Shown here: one piece after another, positions 1 through 8,002 of the stretch
Layout: every line of letters begins with the position of its first letter
How positions within the stretch are numbered: position 1 is the stretch's first letter
Assembly: GCF_003846135.1 (NCBI RefSeq)
Contig: NZ_RHHM01000016.1
Span: 39,232-103,231, forward strand
Source: Erwinia psidii
Lineage (GTDB): Bacteria; Pseudomonadota; Gammaproteobacteria; Enterobacterales; Enterobacteriaceae
DNA: 64,000 nt
Direction: 5' to 3'
Made by a program: the position numbers and the translations under genes
Notes under the pieces: model-generated
Told to the model about the DNA's origin: nothing
The model's input: only the letters and a program-made list of their open reading frames with translations
Database searches by the model: none

Positions 1-1
1 T

Positions 2-817
2 AGCGGGAAAACACTTCTGCCAGACCCACCAACTACGGTTTTAAGTACCAAACGCAAATGGCATGGAACCACCCGAAAAATTGAGCGTATCCGTACCCAT
101 GATTTTCCCCGCTGGTTTGCTGCAATTAGTGCCGTTCGCCAGATTGCGGAAGACGGTCGTGATGATTTTGCAGCGGCGGTTTGTGATGCTGTAGAAATGG
201 TGATCTTTACCGGACTAAGGAAAGAGGAAATCCTGGGGCTTGAATGGGAGCGGGTTAATATGACGGGTCGCTATTTCTGGATAGACACAACCAAAAATGG
301 CGATCCGCTCGAACTCCCTATGACGGAAAGTCTTCTAAAAATATTTCGTCGCCGGTTAAGGTTTCAGGCTGGTAATGGGCGTTTTGTTTTTCCGGGAACG
401 AAAAGTACGATCAAAGAAACTCGCCATATTATTGATCGCATCTCCGCGGCTACCGTTCCTGAGCCTAATCCTGAAGGACTTCAGCCGATACCGTTTAAAT
501 GGCATGACGGGCGGCGAACTTTCGGAACAGTAGCGGAACTGGTGAACGTTGGTAACTATATACTCAAACGCCTGCTGAATCATCGCACCATGCGAAGCGC
601 GGATGTCACTCAGGGGTATTTATACTTCAGTGCTGATGAACTTCAGGAGCCAGCGGTAAGGATTGAGCACAAAATACTTGAATTCGCTGGGTTAGTTGAA
701 AGCAAGAAAACTATTGATTCAAGGTTACTTTCCGCGCTGCAAAATTTAAGCGATGAAGAAAAAAGGAAGTTAATTTTTCAGCTTTCAGAATATGAAAATA
801 AAAGAGGTGGGCTGTGA
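2..817 (+). CDS. int: Tyrosine recombinase (integrase), 5' end outside window
   Basis: The frame is open from the first bases of the window, so this is the C-terminal part (about 271 residues) of a phage-type integrase. The catalytic set is visible in order: Arg in GLRKEE, Lys in TTKNG, the HxxR box in WHDGRR, His in LLNHRT and the nucleophile Tyr in VTQGYLYF. An internal ATG at 197 is not the start, because recognisable integrase sequence precedes it. It should catalyse excision and integration of the element that ends at the tRNA-Ile2 gene near 13.62 kb. The next gene overlaps its stop codon (GTGA), so the two are probably co-translated. The family call is firm; the attachment-site assignment is inferred from layout. 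Confidence 0.93.
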   Translation, partial: SGKTLLPDPPTTVLSTKRKWHGTTRKIERIRTHDFPRWFAAISAVRQIAEDGRDDFAAAVCDAVEMVIFTGLRKEEILGLEWERVNMTGRYFWIDTTKNGDPLELPMTESLLKIFRRRLRFQAGNGRFVFPGTKSTIKETRHIIDRISAATVPEPNPEGLQPIPFKWHDGRRTFGTVAELVNVGNYILKRLLNHRTMRSADVTQGYLYFSADELQEPAVRIEHKILEFAGLVESKKTIDSRLLSALQNLSDEEKRKLIFQLSEYENKRGGL

Positions 818-1452
818 AGAAAAAAACCATTAAGCAATTGGAAGATGATTTGAAATATTACGAGGAATTCATTAAAAAATGTGGTGATGTAATTGATATT
901 GAGCAATACACAATATCTTCTTTTTCCAGTACAAGTAAAAAGAGTCTATCTTATGAAGATATTCAAGGTATGGCGCTGGAAAAACGTTATGAAATATGTA
1001 TGAAATTAATTTCTGATTCAGATTTTTCTAGTGGTTCAGACAAGGAAAGTGAAAATATACATAAGGCTATAATGATTTTATATGGCATGGGGTTTAGAGA
1101 GTTATCTGCAACCGTCAATAAAATTGCGGTAGACTATTTTGTTTCGAAGTCTTACAGTGAAAAAATTGCAGGCATTAAACACCAAATAAAGCAAAGAAAA
1201 ATTAACAGTAAAGGTGGGAAAGCGCGAACCAGTATCCATAAGGATGGTGCGTTAAAAATTGCAGCTGATACGTGGGCGGAGTTTCCCGGTGCCAGCATGG
1301 AAAGTCTTTCAAGGAAAATATATGAATACTTGAATGGAAAATATAGAGGCATTCCAGAACCAGGAACAATTAAAACATGGCTAAAAAATTCGGGGCTAAA
1401 TCCTGAACACTCACCCAAAATAAAAAATTATGATTTGGTCGTTAAGCAGTAA
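814..1452 (+). CDS. Hypothetical protein co-transcribed with integrase
   Basis: A 212-residue Lys-rich protein with a GTG start that overlaps the integrase stop codon; AGAGGTGG lies a few bases upstream as ribosome binding site. I do not recognise a named family. The N-terminus is predicted helical and charged. The C-terminal third (KGGKARTS, then DTWAEFP and GTIKTWLKNSG) resembles small DNA-binding proteins of phage accessory regions that carry a C-terminal helix-turn-helix-like segment. The gene is more AT-rich than its neighbours. Its position, coupled to int and upstream of the AlpA-type regulator, suggests a role in recombination or element control, but that is inference. Confidence 0.75.
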   Translation: MKKKTIKQLEDDLKYYEEFIKKCGDVIDIEQYTISSFSSTSKKSLSYEDIQGMALEKRYEICMKLISDSDFSSGSDKESENIHKAIMILYGMGFRELSATVNKIAVDYFVSKSYSEKIAGIKHQIKQRKINSKGGKARTSIHKDGALKIAADTWAEFPGASMESLSRKIYEYLNGKYRGIPEPGTIKTWLKNSGLNPEHSPKIKNYDLVVKQ

Positions 1453-1460
1453 TGCAGGTA

Positions 1461-1560
1461 GTTAAGTACTTAACCACCCAGTAAAGTACTTAACTATAAC
1501 CCTAAGTACTTGCCCGATTGTGAAACTACTTAGCTGTTCTGTTTAGTGGTTATCACACCT
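1461..1560. repeat. Five phased 20-bp iterons upstream of alpA
   Basis: Five units start at 1461, 1481, 1501, 1521 and 1541, exactly 20 bp apart. Units 1 and 2 carry the near-palindromes GTTAAGTACTTAAC and GTAAAGTACTTAAC; unit 3 has CTAAGTACTTGCC; units 4 and 5 are degenerate (AACTACTTAGC, TAGTGGTTATC). The 20-bp period is about two helical turns, so bound proteins would line up on one face. The array fills the gap between the hypothetical gene and the AlpA-type gene and is probably an operator array or replication iterons. Confidence 0.8.
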
Positions 1561-1624
1561 TAACTTATTTGAATATCAAACATAAATTATCACCAACATT
1601 AATTCTGTATACATGGTGATAATT

Positions 1625-1834
1625 ATGCGAGTCCATCCTTCAGCAGCAATCCTTGAAAAATTCACACGCGCAGAGGCGGCCATATATCTTGGTGTCAATT
1701 CTCAGACGCTGGCTAACTGGGCGCATACCGGAAAGGTGAAAATTCCCCATCACAAGATTGGCCGCAAAGTTATCTATTTCAGGTCCGATCTGGATACCTA
1801 TCTTGAATCGGTTCGCCGTGTTCAGACGGCATGA
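1625..1834 (+). CDS. alpA: AlpA-type helix-turn-helix regulator
   Basis: A small DNA-binding protein of about 69 residues. The pattern FTRAEAAIYLGV, then SQTLANWAHTGK, then KIGRKVIYFRSDLDTYLES is the winged helix-turn-helix of AlpA/excisionase-like proteins. A longer form from ATG 1613 is possible. I chose ATG 1625 because GGTGA lies five bases upstream and homologues start close to the helix-turn-helix. In P4-like satellites and Gram-negative PICIs, AlpA-type proteins activate excision or element genes. The 20-bp iteron array directly upstream is a natural candidate for its binding region, or for autoregulation. The exact target is inferred. Confidence 0.85.
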   Translation: MRVHPSAAILEKFTRAEAAIYLGVNSQTLANWAHTGKVKIPHHKIGRKVIYFRSDLDTYLESVRRVQTA

Positions 1835-1982
1835 GGTGGGATATGTTGAATAAAACAAAGGCGGTCATGCCGGGCCGCCAGTGTCACAACAGCAGTTATT
1901 ACGCCAGCCCGGATAGCACATTGATCGAGTGGGGCAATAATGCTGGTGGTACCCCCTCATTGAGTTGGTGGAAAGATTTAAT

Positions 1983-2174
1983 TCAGCCCTTCGGTTCAAT
2001 ACCTTGCCGCCGCAACTCTGCCCGCGCCAATTCTTTCAACCAATTACCCAGGCTGACACCGGACCTGTCTGAGGCTTCATCAAGTTGCTCTTTAAATTCT
2101 GGCGTTAAACGCACACTAAAAATAGGTGACTTACCAGCACCTTTTGGACTTCTGTCACGCTTGATAGTTGACAT
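1983..2174 (-). CDS. Ribbon-helix-helix (Arc/CopG-like) repressor
   Basis: A 63-residue protein on the minus strand. It has a basic N-terminal tail, then FSVRLTPEFKEQLDEAS, then GVSLGNWLKELARAEL, which fits a beta strand followed by two helices as in ribbon-helix-helix DNA-binding proteins. The start at 2174 is the first ATG next to the RHH core; longer upstream extensions read through promoter sequence. It is transcribed away from the Icd-like gene. A perfect 9-bp inverted repeat lies in the divergent region, suggesting a repressor of its own promoter and of the forward genes. A long plus-strand frame covers this stretch but is not protein-like there. Confidence 0.72.
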   Translation of the reverse strand: MSTIKRDRSPKGAGKSPIFSVRLTPEFKEQLDEASDRSGVSLGNWLKELARAELRRQGIEPKG

Positions 2175-2217
2175 GTATGGACCCGTTACAATAGTATCAA
2201 TGTTGTTAGGTCCATAC
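2175..2217. promoter_or_regulatory. Inverted repeat, candidate operator of the RHH repressor
   Basis: GTATGGACC (2175–2183) and GGTCCATAC (2209–2217) form a perfect 9-bp inverted repeat with 25 bp between the arms. It sits immediately upstream of the minus-strand RHH gene and about 90 bp upstream of the plus-strand Icd-like gene, the expected place for an operator controlling divergent promoters. Binding is inferred. Confidence 0.55.
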
Positions 2218-2307
2218 ACTAACACGCAGAAGTTAAAAATGACAACGCCCCGCAGTGCTCGCAACACATACAGGGCGTCTAACCACAACGTAATTGAGGC
2301 TTACATT

Positions 2308-2760
2308 ATGGCTATACAACAGCATACCCAAACTCACCCTGAATTTACATGGCTGTTCCTTGCCATACCTCGTGGCACAACCGGTAAGCCGGTTGTACTG
2401 CGTACTCAGGCCACAAGTGAAACGAAAGCGCGGGAAACTTTTCCCGGTTGGGATCTGACCTTTGCCGCCAAAATCCGAACGGACAGTCCGCTGTCGGTCG
2501 CATGGAGTGATCCGTATTCATCAACGCTGTGGTTGCTGACAGGCAGTAATATTTTTGAGTCTGTTAAGGCCGCCCCGGTGCGATCACCAATGCCTGGCGA
2601 TCGCTACATTGAACGCGCAAGCGGCATGTTGCTGGTTATCCGTGAGCTGACCGAAGACCGGGTGATTTTCTCTTATGAGCAATATCCGCTGGCGAGCCAC
2701 AGCCGCCCGCTGGAGGGGTTTATTCGTGGTTGTGAGCTGGTTGAGGTATTTCATGCGTAA
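2308..2760 (+). CDS. Host cell division inhibitor Icd-like protein
   Basis: A 150-residue protein. The start PEFTWLFLAIPRG, followed by KARETFPGWDLTFAAKIR, resembles the Icd-like 'host cell division inhibitor' family common in P4-like satellites and enterobacterial prophages. ATG 2308 has a good GAGG site eight bases upstream. The same frame stays open far upstream but reads through the antisense RHH gene, so that part is rejected. The C-terminal portion (GDRYIERAS, VIFSYEQYP) resembles a second short phage domain sometimes attached to this family. The toxic effect on host division is known for the family, not shown here. The next gene starts within its last codons. Confidence 0.65.
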   Translation: MAIQQHTQTHPEFTWLFLAIPRGTTGKPVVLRTQATSETKARETFPGWDLTFAAKIRTDSPLSVAWSDPYSSTLWLLTGSNIFESVKAAPVRSPMPGDRYIERASGMLLVIRELTEDRVIFSYEQYPLASHSRPLEGFIRGCELVEVFHA

Positions 2761-2971
2761 CGAACAAGTTAAACCTAAATATACATACCGGACCAATGTT
2801 TGCCTGGCTTACAACGCCATGCTTACCAGCGCACTACTTGACGCTATTTGTTACCTGCAAATGAAAGGCGATGAAGCCGCACAAAAGCACATTATCGATC
2901 TCTGTGTTCTTGCGTCTGAACGTGCTGAAGAACTGGCAGAAGAACTTGAAACAGCAGGAGGTGATCTGTGA
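2753..2971 (+). CDS. Small hypothetical protein of the element
   Basis: A 72-residue protein starting at ATG 2753 within the last codons of the Icd-like gene, with GAGGT six bases upstream. The N-terminus is basic (EQVKPKYTYRTN) and the C-terminus strongly acidic and helical (ASERAEELAEELE). No family is recognised. Tight coupling on both sides (its stop overlaps the GTG of the next gene) places it in one early operon with the primase. Confidence 0.65.
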   Translation: MRNEQVKPKYTYRTNVCLAYNAMLTSALLDAICYLQMKGDEAAQKHIIDLCVLASERAEELAEELETAGGDL

Positions 2972-3336
2972 TCAGTAACGTCAAATTTAACGAACTGGCC
3001 GGAAAGGTTGATCATCTGGTGGATAAGGTTGAGTTGCTGGAAGGTCAGATCAGGTCTTTAACGGCCAGCCAGGGCGGGTTAATCCCGCCAGGCATGTCAC
3101 CGGTAAGCACACTGGCGGCTGAATTTGGTCTCAGCACCAAAAAGGCCGAAGAGCTTGCGCAGAATACGGGCGTAATGATTATTTGTCAGAAGGGCGGCGG
3201 GTTTATTGTTCATGATGAAAAGTTCAGGGAAGCGGCACGGCTGGTGCTTAGGGCGGCAAAGCGCAAGTATGGTTCAGCGTACTGGTATCACCCGTTGATC
3301 GGTAAGTTTCAGATGTGCGGGGGTATTCCGAAATGA
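2968..3336 (+). CDS. Small hypothetical protein upstream of primase
   Basis: A 122-residue protein with a GTG start overlapping the previous stop (GTGA). The first 35 residues form a leucine heptad-like helix (KVDHLVDKVELLEGQI), probably a coiled coil. The middle (VSTLAAEFGLSTKKAEELAQ) has a helix-turn-helix-like spacing, so a DNA-binding or adaptor role is possible. Its stop codon overlaps the primase start (ATGA), so it is translationally coupled to replication. No named family is recognised. Confidence 0.65.
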   Translation: MISNVKFNELAGKVDHLVDKVELLEGQIRSLTASQGGLIPPGMSPVSTLAAEFGLSTKKAEELAQNTGVMIICQKGGGFIVHDEKFREAARLVLRAAKRKYGSAYWYHPLIGKFQMCGGIPK

Positions 3337-5078
3337 GCATGGTCATCCCAATCAGACCTGAAGAGATGTCTGATAGCCTGTTTTCCTGCGTCTACAGTTG
3401 GGTAAACGGACATCCGGTAGATAAAAAAGCAACCAACGCCGCAGCGGCACGGCATAAGGATAAATCCACGTCATACGGCGCACTGGCGCAACGCCTTAAG
3501 AGTTTTGTTGCGGGTTCCGGTCCCTCCTATGAGGAACTGTGTGAAAGTGGACTTATTCATACTGACATCAGTAAGCAGAAGGAGAACCGGATCGCGCTGG
3601 TGGCTGAATATATTGGCGATGAAGGGATTAAAACGGTACTGACCGACACCGGGCGGATCAACCGTCTTTTCCCGCCAGCGAAGCCGGATAAAAAGAAACA
3701 TCCCACGGAAGCGGCCACCTCGTCACTGGCACATATGGGGCCAAGCCAGCGCGGCGAAGTATTGCTGGCGCACTATGATGGCCTGTTAGCCCTGCATGGC
3801 GACTCTGACACTGTTCACCACTATAACGGGGTAATCTGGCAACCAGTCAGTGATAACGCGCTGGCGCGGGAAATGGCGGTAATCTTCCGTGAATCAGATG
3901 TTCCCTACTCAATGGCGGCGATGAAGAACGCCGTGGATACCATGAAACTGAGCCTGCCGGTAATGGGTGCCACGGCAAGAAACCTTATCGGCTTCAGTAA
4001 CGGCGTTTTTGATACCCGTGAAGGCATATTCCGGGAACACAGACTTGAATACTGGTTACTTATCGCCAGCGAGGTGGAATTTGGACAGGCAAAAGATGGT
4101 GAAAGTCTGGAGACGCACTCCCCCAACTTCTGGCGCTGGTTACAGCATTCCACCGCAGGGAATGACAGAAAGGCGGCACGACTACTTGCCGCGCTGTATA
4201 TGGTGATGGCTAACCGCTACGACTGGCAGTTGTTCCTTGAGGTAACCGGGGCTGGTGGCAGTGGTAAGAGCGTAATGGCTGAAATTTGCACCATGCTGGC
4301 GGGTAAGGGCAATACGCAGTCGGCCAGCATGTCAGCGCTGGAGAATCCGAAAGAGCGTGAATTGCTGGTAGGTTATTCGCTTATCGTCATGCCAGATATG
4401 ACGCGCTACGTTGGTGATGGTGCCGGGCTGAAAGCGATCACGGGTGGCGATAAGGTTTCAGTCAACCCAAAGTACAGACAGCCCTATTCAATGCGGATAC
4501 CGGCTGTTGTGCTGGCAGTCAACAATAACGCCATGTCATTCAGTGACCGCAGCGGTGGCATATCACGGCGGCGCGTCATTTTTAACTTTTCTCAGGTGGT
4601 GCCGGAGAATGAGCGTGATCCAATGTTGTCGGAAAAAATTGAGGCAGAGCTTCCGGTCATCATCCGGCACCTGCTGACGCGCTTTGCTGACCAGGACGAA
4701 GCCAGAACGCTGTTGTTTGAGCAGCAGAAATCAGAGGAGGCATTAGCCATTAAGCGTGAGGGTGATTCGCTGGTGGATTTCTGTGGGTATCTGCTGGCCT
4801 CAGTACAGTGTGACGGCATGTTTATTGGCAATGCTTCTGTAGTGCCATTCAGCCCCCGTAAATACCTTTACCATGCTTATCTGTCGTACATGCAGAGTAA
4901 TGGCCTGAGCAAGCCGGTATCATTAACCCGCTTTGGATCGGATATGCCGGGGGCTATGGCCGAGTACGGGAAAGAGTATATCAGGAAGAAAAGCACAAAA
5001 GGGAACATGCGCTCCAACATTAGCCTGAACAGTGATGCTGACGAGTGGCTCCCTCTGGCAACAGGGCTTAAAAATTAA
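3333..5078 (+). CDS. P4-type phage/plasmid primase-helicase
   Basis: A 581-residue replication protein. The C-terminal half is an SF3-like D5/P4 helicase domain: Walker A GAGGSGKS near residues 305–312, an acidic Walker B-like VMPDMTRYVG segment, the conserved ITGGDKVSVNPKY stretch and the SGGISRRRVIF sensor/arginine region. I see no CHC2 zinc finger in the N-terminal half, so it is shorter than the 777-residue P4 alpha protein and may lack a full primase domain. Start ATG 3333 overlaps the upstream stop. It should initiate and unwind element DNA at an origin; an AT-rich repeat-containing stretch lies directly downstream. Confidence 0.88.
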   Translation: MSMVIPIRPEEMSDSLFSCVYSWVNGHPVDKKATNAAAARHKDKSTSYGALAQRLKSFVAGSGPSYEELCESGLIHTDISKQKENRIALVAEYIGDEGIKTVLTDTGRINRLFPPAKPDKKKHPTEAATSSLAHMGPSQRGEVLLAHYDGLLALHGDSDTVHHYNGVIWQPVSDNALAREMAVIFRESDVPYSMAAMKNAVDTMKLSLPVMGATARNLIGFSNGVFDTREGIFREHRLEYWLLIASEVEFGQAKDGESLETHSPNFWRWLQHSTAGNDRKAARLLAALYMVMANRYDWQLFLEVTGAGGSGKSVMAEICTMLAGKGNTQSASMSALENPKERELLVGYSLIVMPDMTRYVGDGAGLKAITGGDKVSVNPKYRQPYSMRIPAVVLAVNNNAMSFSDRSGGISRRRVIFNFSQVVPENERDPMLSEKIEAELPVIIRHLLTRFADQDEARTLLFEQQKSEEALAIKREGDSLVDFCGYLLASVQCDGMFIGNASVVPFSPRKYLYHAYLSYMQSNGLSKPVSLTRFGSDMPGAMAEYGKEYIRKKSTKGNMRSNISLNSDADEWLPLATGLKN

Positions 5079-5340
5079 AGTAATTAAATAAGTCTCCACT
5101 ACTATCCACCTTAAGGAATAAATAATAAAAAACATTAAGTTAATGGGTGGAGACTTTAATAATAACTCTCCACTAACTGTCCACCTCTCCACTTTTTAAC
5201 AAAAGCAGAGGGTGGAGGGTTAGAGAGGAGACTTACGGAGAGTTAAAAAAGAACTGACCACCATTTAATTATCTGATAAACAATGATAAAAACTCAAAAG
5301 TGGAGAGGTGGACACTTAAACGCATAAACTTTATTTTTCC
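5079..5340. other. Candidate replication origin with inverted iterons
   Basis: A gene-free AT-rich stretch after the primase. TCTCCACT/TGTCCACC-type motifs occur at 5093, 5103, 5167, 5178 and 5186 in one orientation and at 5145, 5210, 5299 and 5307 in the other. TGTCCACCTCTCCACT (5178–5193) has an exact 16-bp reverse complement at 5299–5314. Inverted iteron clusters in AT-rich DNA beside a P4-type helicase are typical of satellite origins. The function is inferred. Confidence 0.55.
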
Positions 5341-5354
5341 TGATTTACTGTTGC

Positions 5355-5774
5355 TCAGTATGTTGCTTTCGAAAGACCAACTTCATTCGTTTCTCTGTTG
5401 ACCCATAGATAGTAGCTGGAGGACACTGAGCTATTTTTTTCCCAATGTTCGCTATCACCTTCTTTTTCTGCAAAGTGATAACCTAGCGTTGCAAGGTACG
5501 GTTTCAGAGATGATGAATCAGTGGTTTTACGAAAAATAATTGTACTCTGTTCTGCTGCTGAGCCATCGCGGGCCTGGTATTTGAAATAATAATCATGGCT
5601 GATACGAGGGGCTTTTTTAATATCACTGTCCGTGATTATATGATATAAAATTGAGTCGCTTTGATTGTATCCTTCCCCCCTTTCGGCTTTAGATTGAATG
5701 CTACAAGTGGTTAGCTCAATCGCTACAAGCAGGATTAACAGAATGCCCAATACTCTTAAGATTACTTTTCTCAT
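5355..5774 (-). CDS. Putative lipoprotein or membrane-anchored cargo protein
   Basis: A 139-residue protein with a hydrophobic N-terminal segment (VLRVLGILLILLVAIEL) followed by TTCS, which could be a lipobox (LTTC) or simply a membrane anchor. The rest is predicted to be exported, with Tyr-rich and charged stretches (HDYYFKYQARDG, GYHFAEKEGD). No family is recognised. Its ATG overlaps the stop of the upstream minus-strand gene (ATGA at 5771–5774), so the two form an operon. It lies opposite to all replication and head genes, in the slot where phage satellites carry accessory genes. A defence or host-fitness role is a hypothesis only. Confidence 0.7.
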   Translation of the reverse strand: MRKVILRVLGILLILLVAIELTTCSIQSKAERGEGYNQSDSILYHIITDSDIKKAPRISHDYYFKYQARDGSAAEQSTIIFRKTTDSSSLKPYLATLGYHFAEKEGDSEHWEKNSSVSSSYYLWVNRETNEVGLSKATY

Positions 5775-6463
5775 GGTATGCGAAACCCCCGGTATTCGTT
5801 CAGGATAGAGGCTTTATCAATGATGCGAACAATACCTGATCTGAAGTCAGTGAAGGGTGTTATTGCGGTCATAAAGCCTGGAAGGTTCGCTTTGTAGGGG
5901 GTCAGTGGAACATTTTCTATTGCAGGATCTGGAAACAATAAAGGCTTAAAACCTTTGTTCTTGAAATTACCTATAGGGCCATAGTGATCCCAGCGCCTTA
6001 GAGCTGCTTCTTTGCTGACTGGTTGGATCATATTGATATAATTCATCGGGCGTACCACACTGTAAAAGCCCAGTAGATCGGACACGAGGTCTTCACCACT
6101 GAACCCACTATCGGTGTACCAGCTAAACCAGGGCTGAGCCTGCCAGTTTTCGAAAAGGACGGCGGTGCGCATAACCATGGCAAGAAGAATACTGTGTATC
6201 TCATGCTGAGAGCGGCCTCGCTTAATATTCCAGCCAATATAACGCCCCGTGGCAAACTTTCCGGCCCGCATGATCTGTTCGTACTGAACCAGATAATAAG
6301 GTTTACGGCTCATCTCTCCCTGGCGGAATTTTGATAGCGTTCTGGTAATGTCACCACCTAGAGCATGTCCAAGGTCTATCCAACCAAGTAGCTCTGTATA
6401 CATCAATCCGGTCACACCTTTTCTGTACTCGCTTGGATCGATAATCTCACTTCGTTTGCTCAT
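5771..6463 (-). CDS. DUF4056-like hypothetical cargo protein
   Basis: A 230-residue protein. Two motifs, VTGLMYTELLGWIDLGHA near residues 16–33 and FSGEDLVSDLLGFY near residues 120–133, resemble the family signature of DUF4056 (xYTxxGGxIDxGH and FSxEDLxSxLLG). This match is from memory and moderate. A histidine (EIHSILLAM) and the acidic ED pair could be functional residues. No signal peptide is obvious. It is the first gene of the reverse-strand two-gene unit with the following membrane-anchored protein. Its GC content is lower than that of the adjacent capsid genes, as expected for recently acquired cargo. Confidence 0.7.
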   Translation of the reverse strand: MSKRSEIIDPSEYRKGVTGLMYTELLGWIDLGHALGGDITRTLSKFRQGEMSRKPYYLVQYEQIMRAGKFATGRYIGWNIKRGRSQHEIHSILLAMVMRTAVLFENWQAQPWFSWYTDSGFSGEDLVSDLLGFYSVVRPMNYINMIQPVSKEAALRRWDHYGPIGNFKNKGFKPLLFPDPAIENVPLTPYKANLPGFMTAITPFTDFRSGIVRIIDKASILNEYRGFRIP

Positions 6464-6778
6464 TTCATTTCCTTATGATTATTCCATCGGACAATTTAAT
6501 AAAATATTGCTTAACTTGTTAAGTCACGTATTTTTCCTGCTCACTGTATCAAATTTTGTAAATTATCCGTACCCATGTTTACCCGCGCTTACCCCTGTCT
6601 CTGACGGGGGTTTTCTTTCTGTTTTTCATCTATATCCTGGTGTGTGGCACTCAGACGTGAGCCGCCACTGGCCGTCAGGTTTGCCTCGCTGCTGACATAG
6701 CGTTCCTCACAACTGACGGCCTCCCCCCTCCCGGACTGGTTTCACGTCTCAACACTTATCGTTACGAGAAACCACAAC
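6464..6778. other. Intergenic region between cargo and capsid genes
   Basis: This 315-bp gap holds the divergent start regions of the minus-strand cargo unit and the plus-strand capsid operon. I see one terminator-like hairpin at 6592–6615 but no open frame that looks coding. The capsid promoter is presumably in the last 150 bp, but no clear sigma-70 box stands out. Confidence 0.5.
6592..6615 (+). terminator. Rho-independent terminator-like hairpin
   Basis: CCCC(T)GTC at 6592–6599 pairs with GACGGGG at 6603–6609 across a TCT loop, followed by TTTTCTTTCT. It would stop plus-strand transcription entering the capsid operon from the replication side. Confidence 0.55.
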
Positions 6779-7960
6779 ATGAAAAAATTGCTTGAACTCC
6801 GCCAGCAAAAAGCCGCCCTCAAAACCCGGATGCATTCCATCATGGATAAAGCCACTGAGGAAAAACGCAACCTGAACGCCGACGAAGGCAAACAGTTTGA
6901 CGAACTCCGCGCCCAGGCCGAATCCCTTGATACTGATATTTCCCGTCTGGAAGTGCTGGCCGATGAAGAACGCCACCAGCCGGGCAGGCCCGTTGACGGA
7001 AAGAATATATCCAACGATGCACTCCGCCATTATATTCTGACCGGCGAAACCCGCGCCTTATCCACGGCTGAAGGCTCTGACGGCGGTTATACCGTTATCC
7101 CTGAGCTGGACCGCGAAATCATGCGCCAGCTGAATGACGAGTCCGTTATGCGTAAAATCGCCACGGTCAAAACCACCAAAAGTAACGAATATAAAAAGCT
7201 GGTATCCGTTGGCGGCGCGGTGGTTAATCACGGTGAAGAAGGTAAGGCCCGTGCCGAAACCGGTACGCCGAAGCTGGAAGAAGTGAGCATTAAACTGTTC
7301 CCGGTTTATGCTTATCCAAAAACCACTCAGGAAATACTGGATTTCAGTGATGTGGATATTCTGGGCTGGCTCTCTTCTGAAATCAGCGACACCTTTACCG
7401 AAACGGAAGAAACCGATCTGGTGAACGGTGACGGAAGTAAAAAGGCGACAGGTTTTCTGTCTTATCCCCGTGCAGAGCAGAATGATAAAACCCGTCCTTT
7501 CGGCACGCTGGAAAAAATGGTTGTCAATGCCGTCCAGGCGGATGACCTGATTGATTTAATTTATAAGCTGAAGGCGAAATACCGCAAAAATGCGGTATGG
7601 GTAATGAGTTCGTCATGGGCTGCCGCGCTGCAAAAAGTTAAAAATAATAACGGTGACTATATCTGGCGTGACCGTCTGACTGAGGGTTCACCGGATACGC
7701 TGCTGGGCAGACCTGTTTATTATCTTGAAAACATGTCAGAGATAAATGGTGGCGTCAGTGAACCGGGCGCGGCTGTTATTGCCGTGGGTGACTTTAAGCG
7801 TGGTTATTACATTGTCGATCACACCACCGGCGTGCGAACCCGCCCGGACAATATTACTGAACCGGGTTTCTATAAGGTCCACACCGATAAATATCTGGGT
7901 GGCGGGCTGGTGGATTCCAGAGCAATCAAGGTGCTTGAGCTTGGCGCCGCGTCGGAATAA
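6779..7960 (+). CDS. HK97-type major capsid protein
   Basis: A 393-residue HK97 gp5-like major capsid protein. The first 75 residues form a charged coiled coil (KKLLELRQQKAALKTR, then FDELRAQAESLDTDI), the internal scaffolding delta domain that the prohead protease removes. The mature shell part begins near AEGSDGGYTVIPEL, a hallmark of this family, and ends with the typical GVRTRPDN – DSRAIKVLE stretch. Start ATG 6779 opens the structural operon. It builds the icosahedral head together with the protease and portal encoded next. A satellite carrying its own full head gene is characteristic of capsid-forming PICIs. Confidence 0.93.
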   Translation: MKKLLELRQQKAALKTRMHSIMDKATEEKRNLNADEGKQFDELRAQAESLDTDISRLEVLADEERHQPGRPVDGKNISNDALRHYILTGETRALSTAEGSDGGYTVIPELDREIMRQLNDESVMRKIATVKTTKSNEYKKLVSVGGAVVNHGEEGKARAETGTPKLEEVSIKLFPVYAYPKTTQEILDFSDVDILGWLSSEISDTFTETEETDLVNGDGSKKATGFLSYPRAEQNDKTRPFGTLEKMVVNAVQADDLIDLIYKLKAKYRKNAVWVMSSSWAAALQKVKNNNGDYIWRDRLTEGSPDTLLGRPVYYLENMSEINGGVSEPGAAVIAVGDFKRGYYIVDHTTGVRTRPDNITEPGFYKVHTDKYLGGGLVDSRAIKVLELGAASE

Positions 7961-8002
7961 TTGCCGGGGCGGTGGCCCCGTTATTGTTTATGGGATCTGA
8001 CA

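Noticed and set aside
1461..1560. Possible CRISPR array
   Set aside because: Units are contiguous 20-bp iterons with no unique spacers and no cas genes are present.
1831..2307. Long plus-strand frame upstream of the Icd-like gene
   Set aside because: It reads antisense through the RHH gene and its operator; composition there is not protein-like and a good ribosome binding site exists at 2308.
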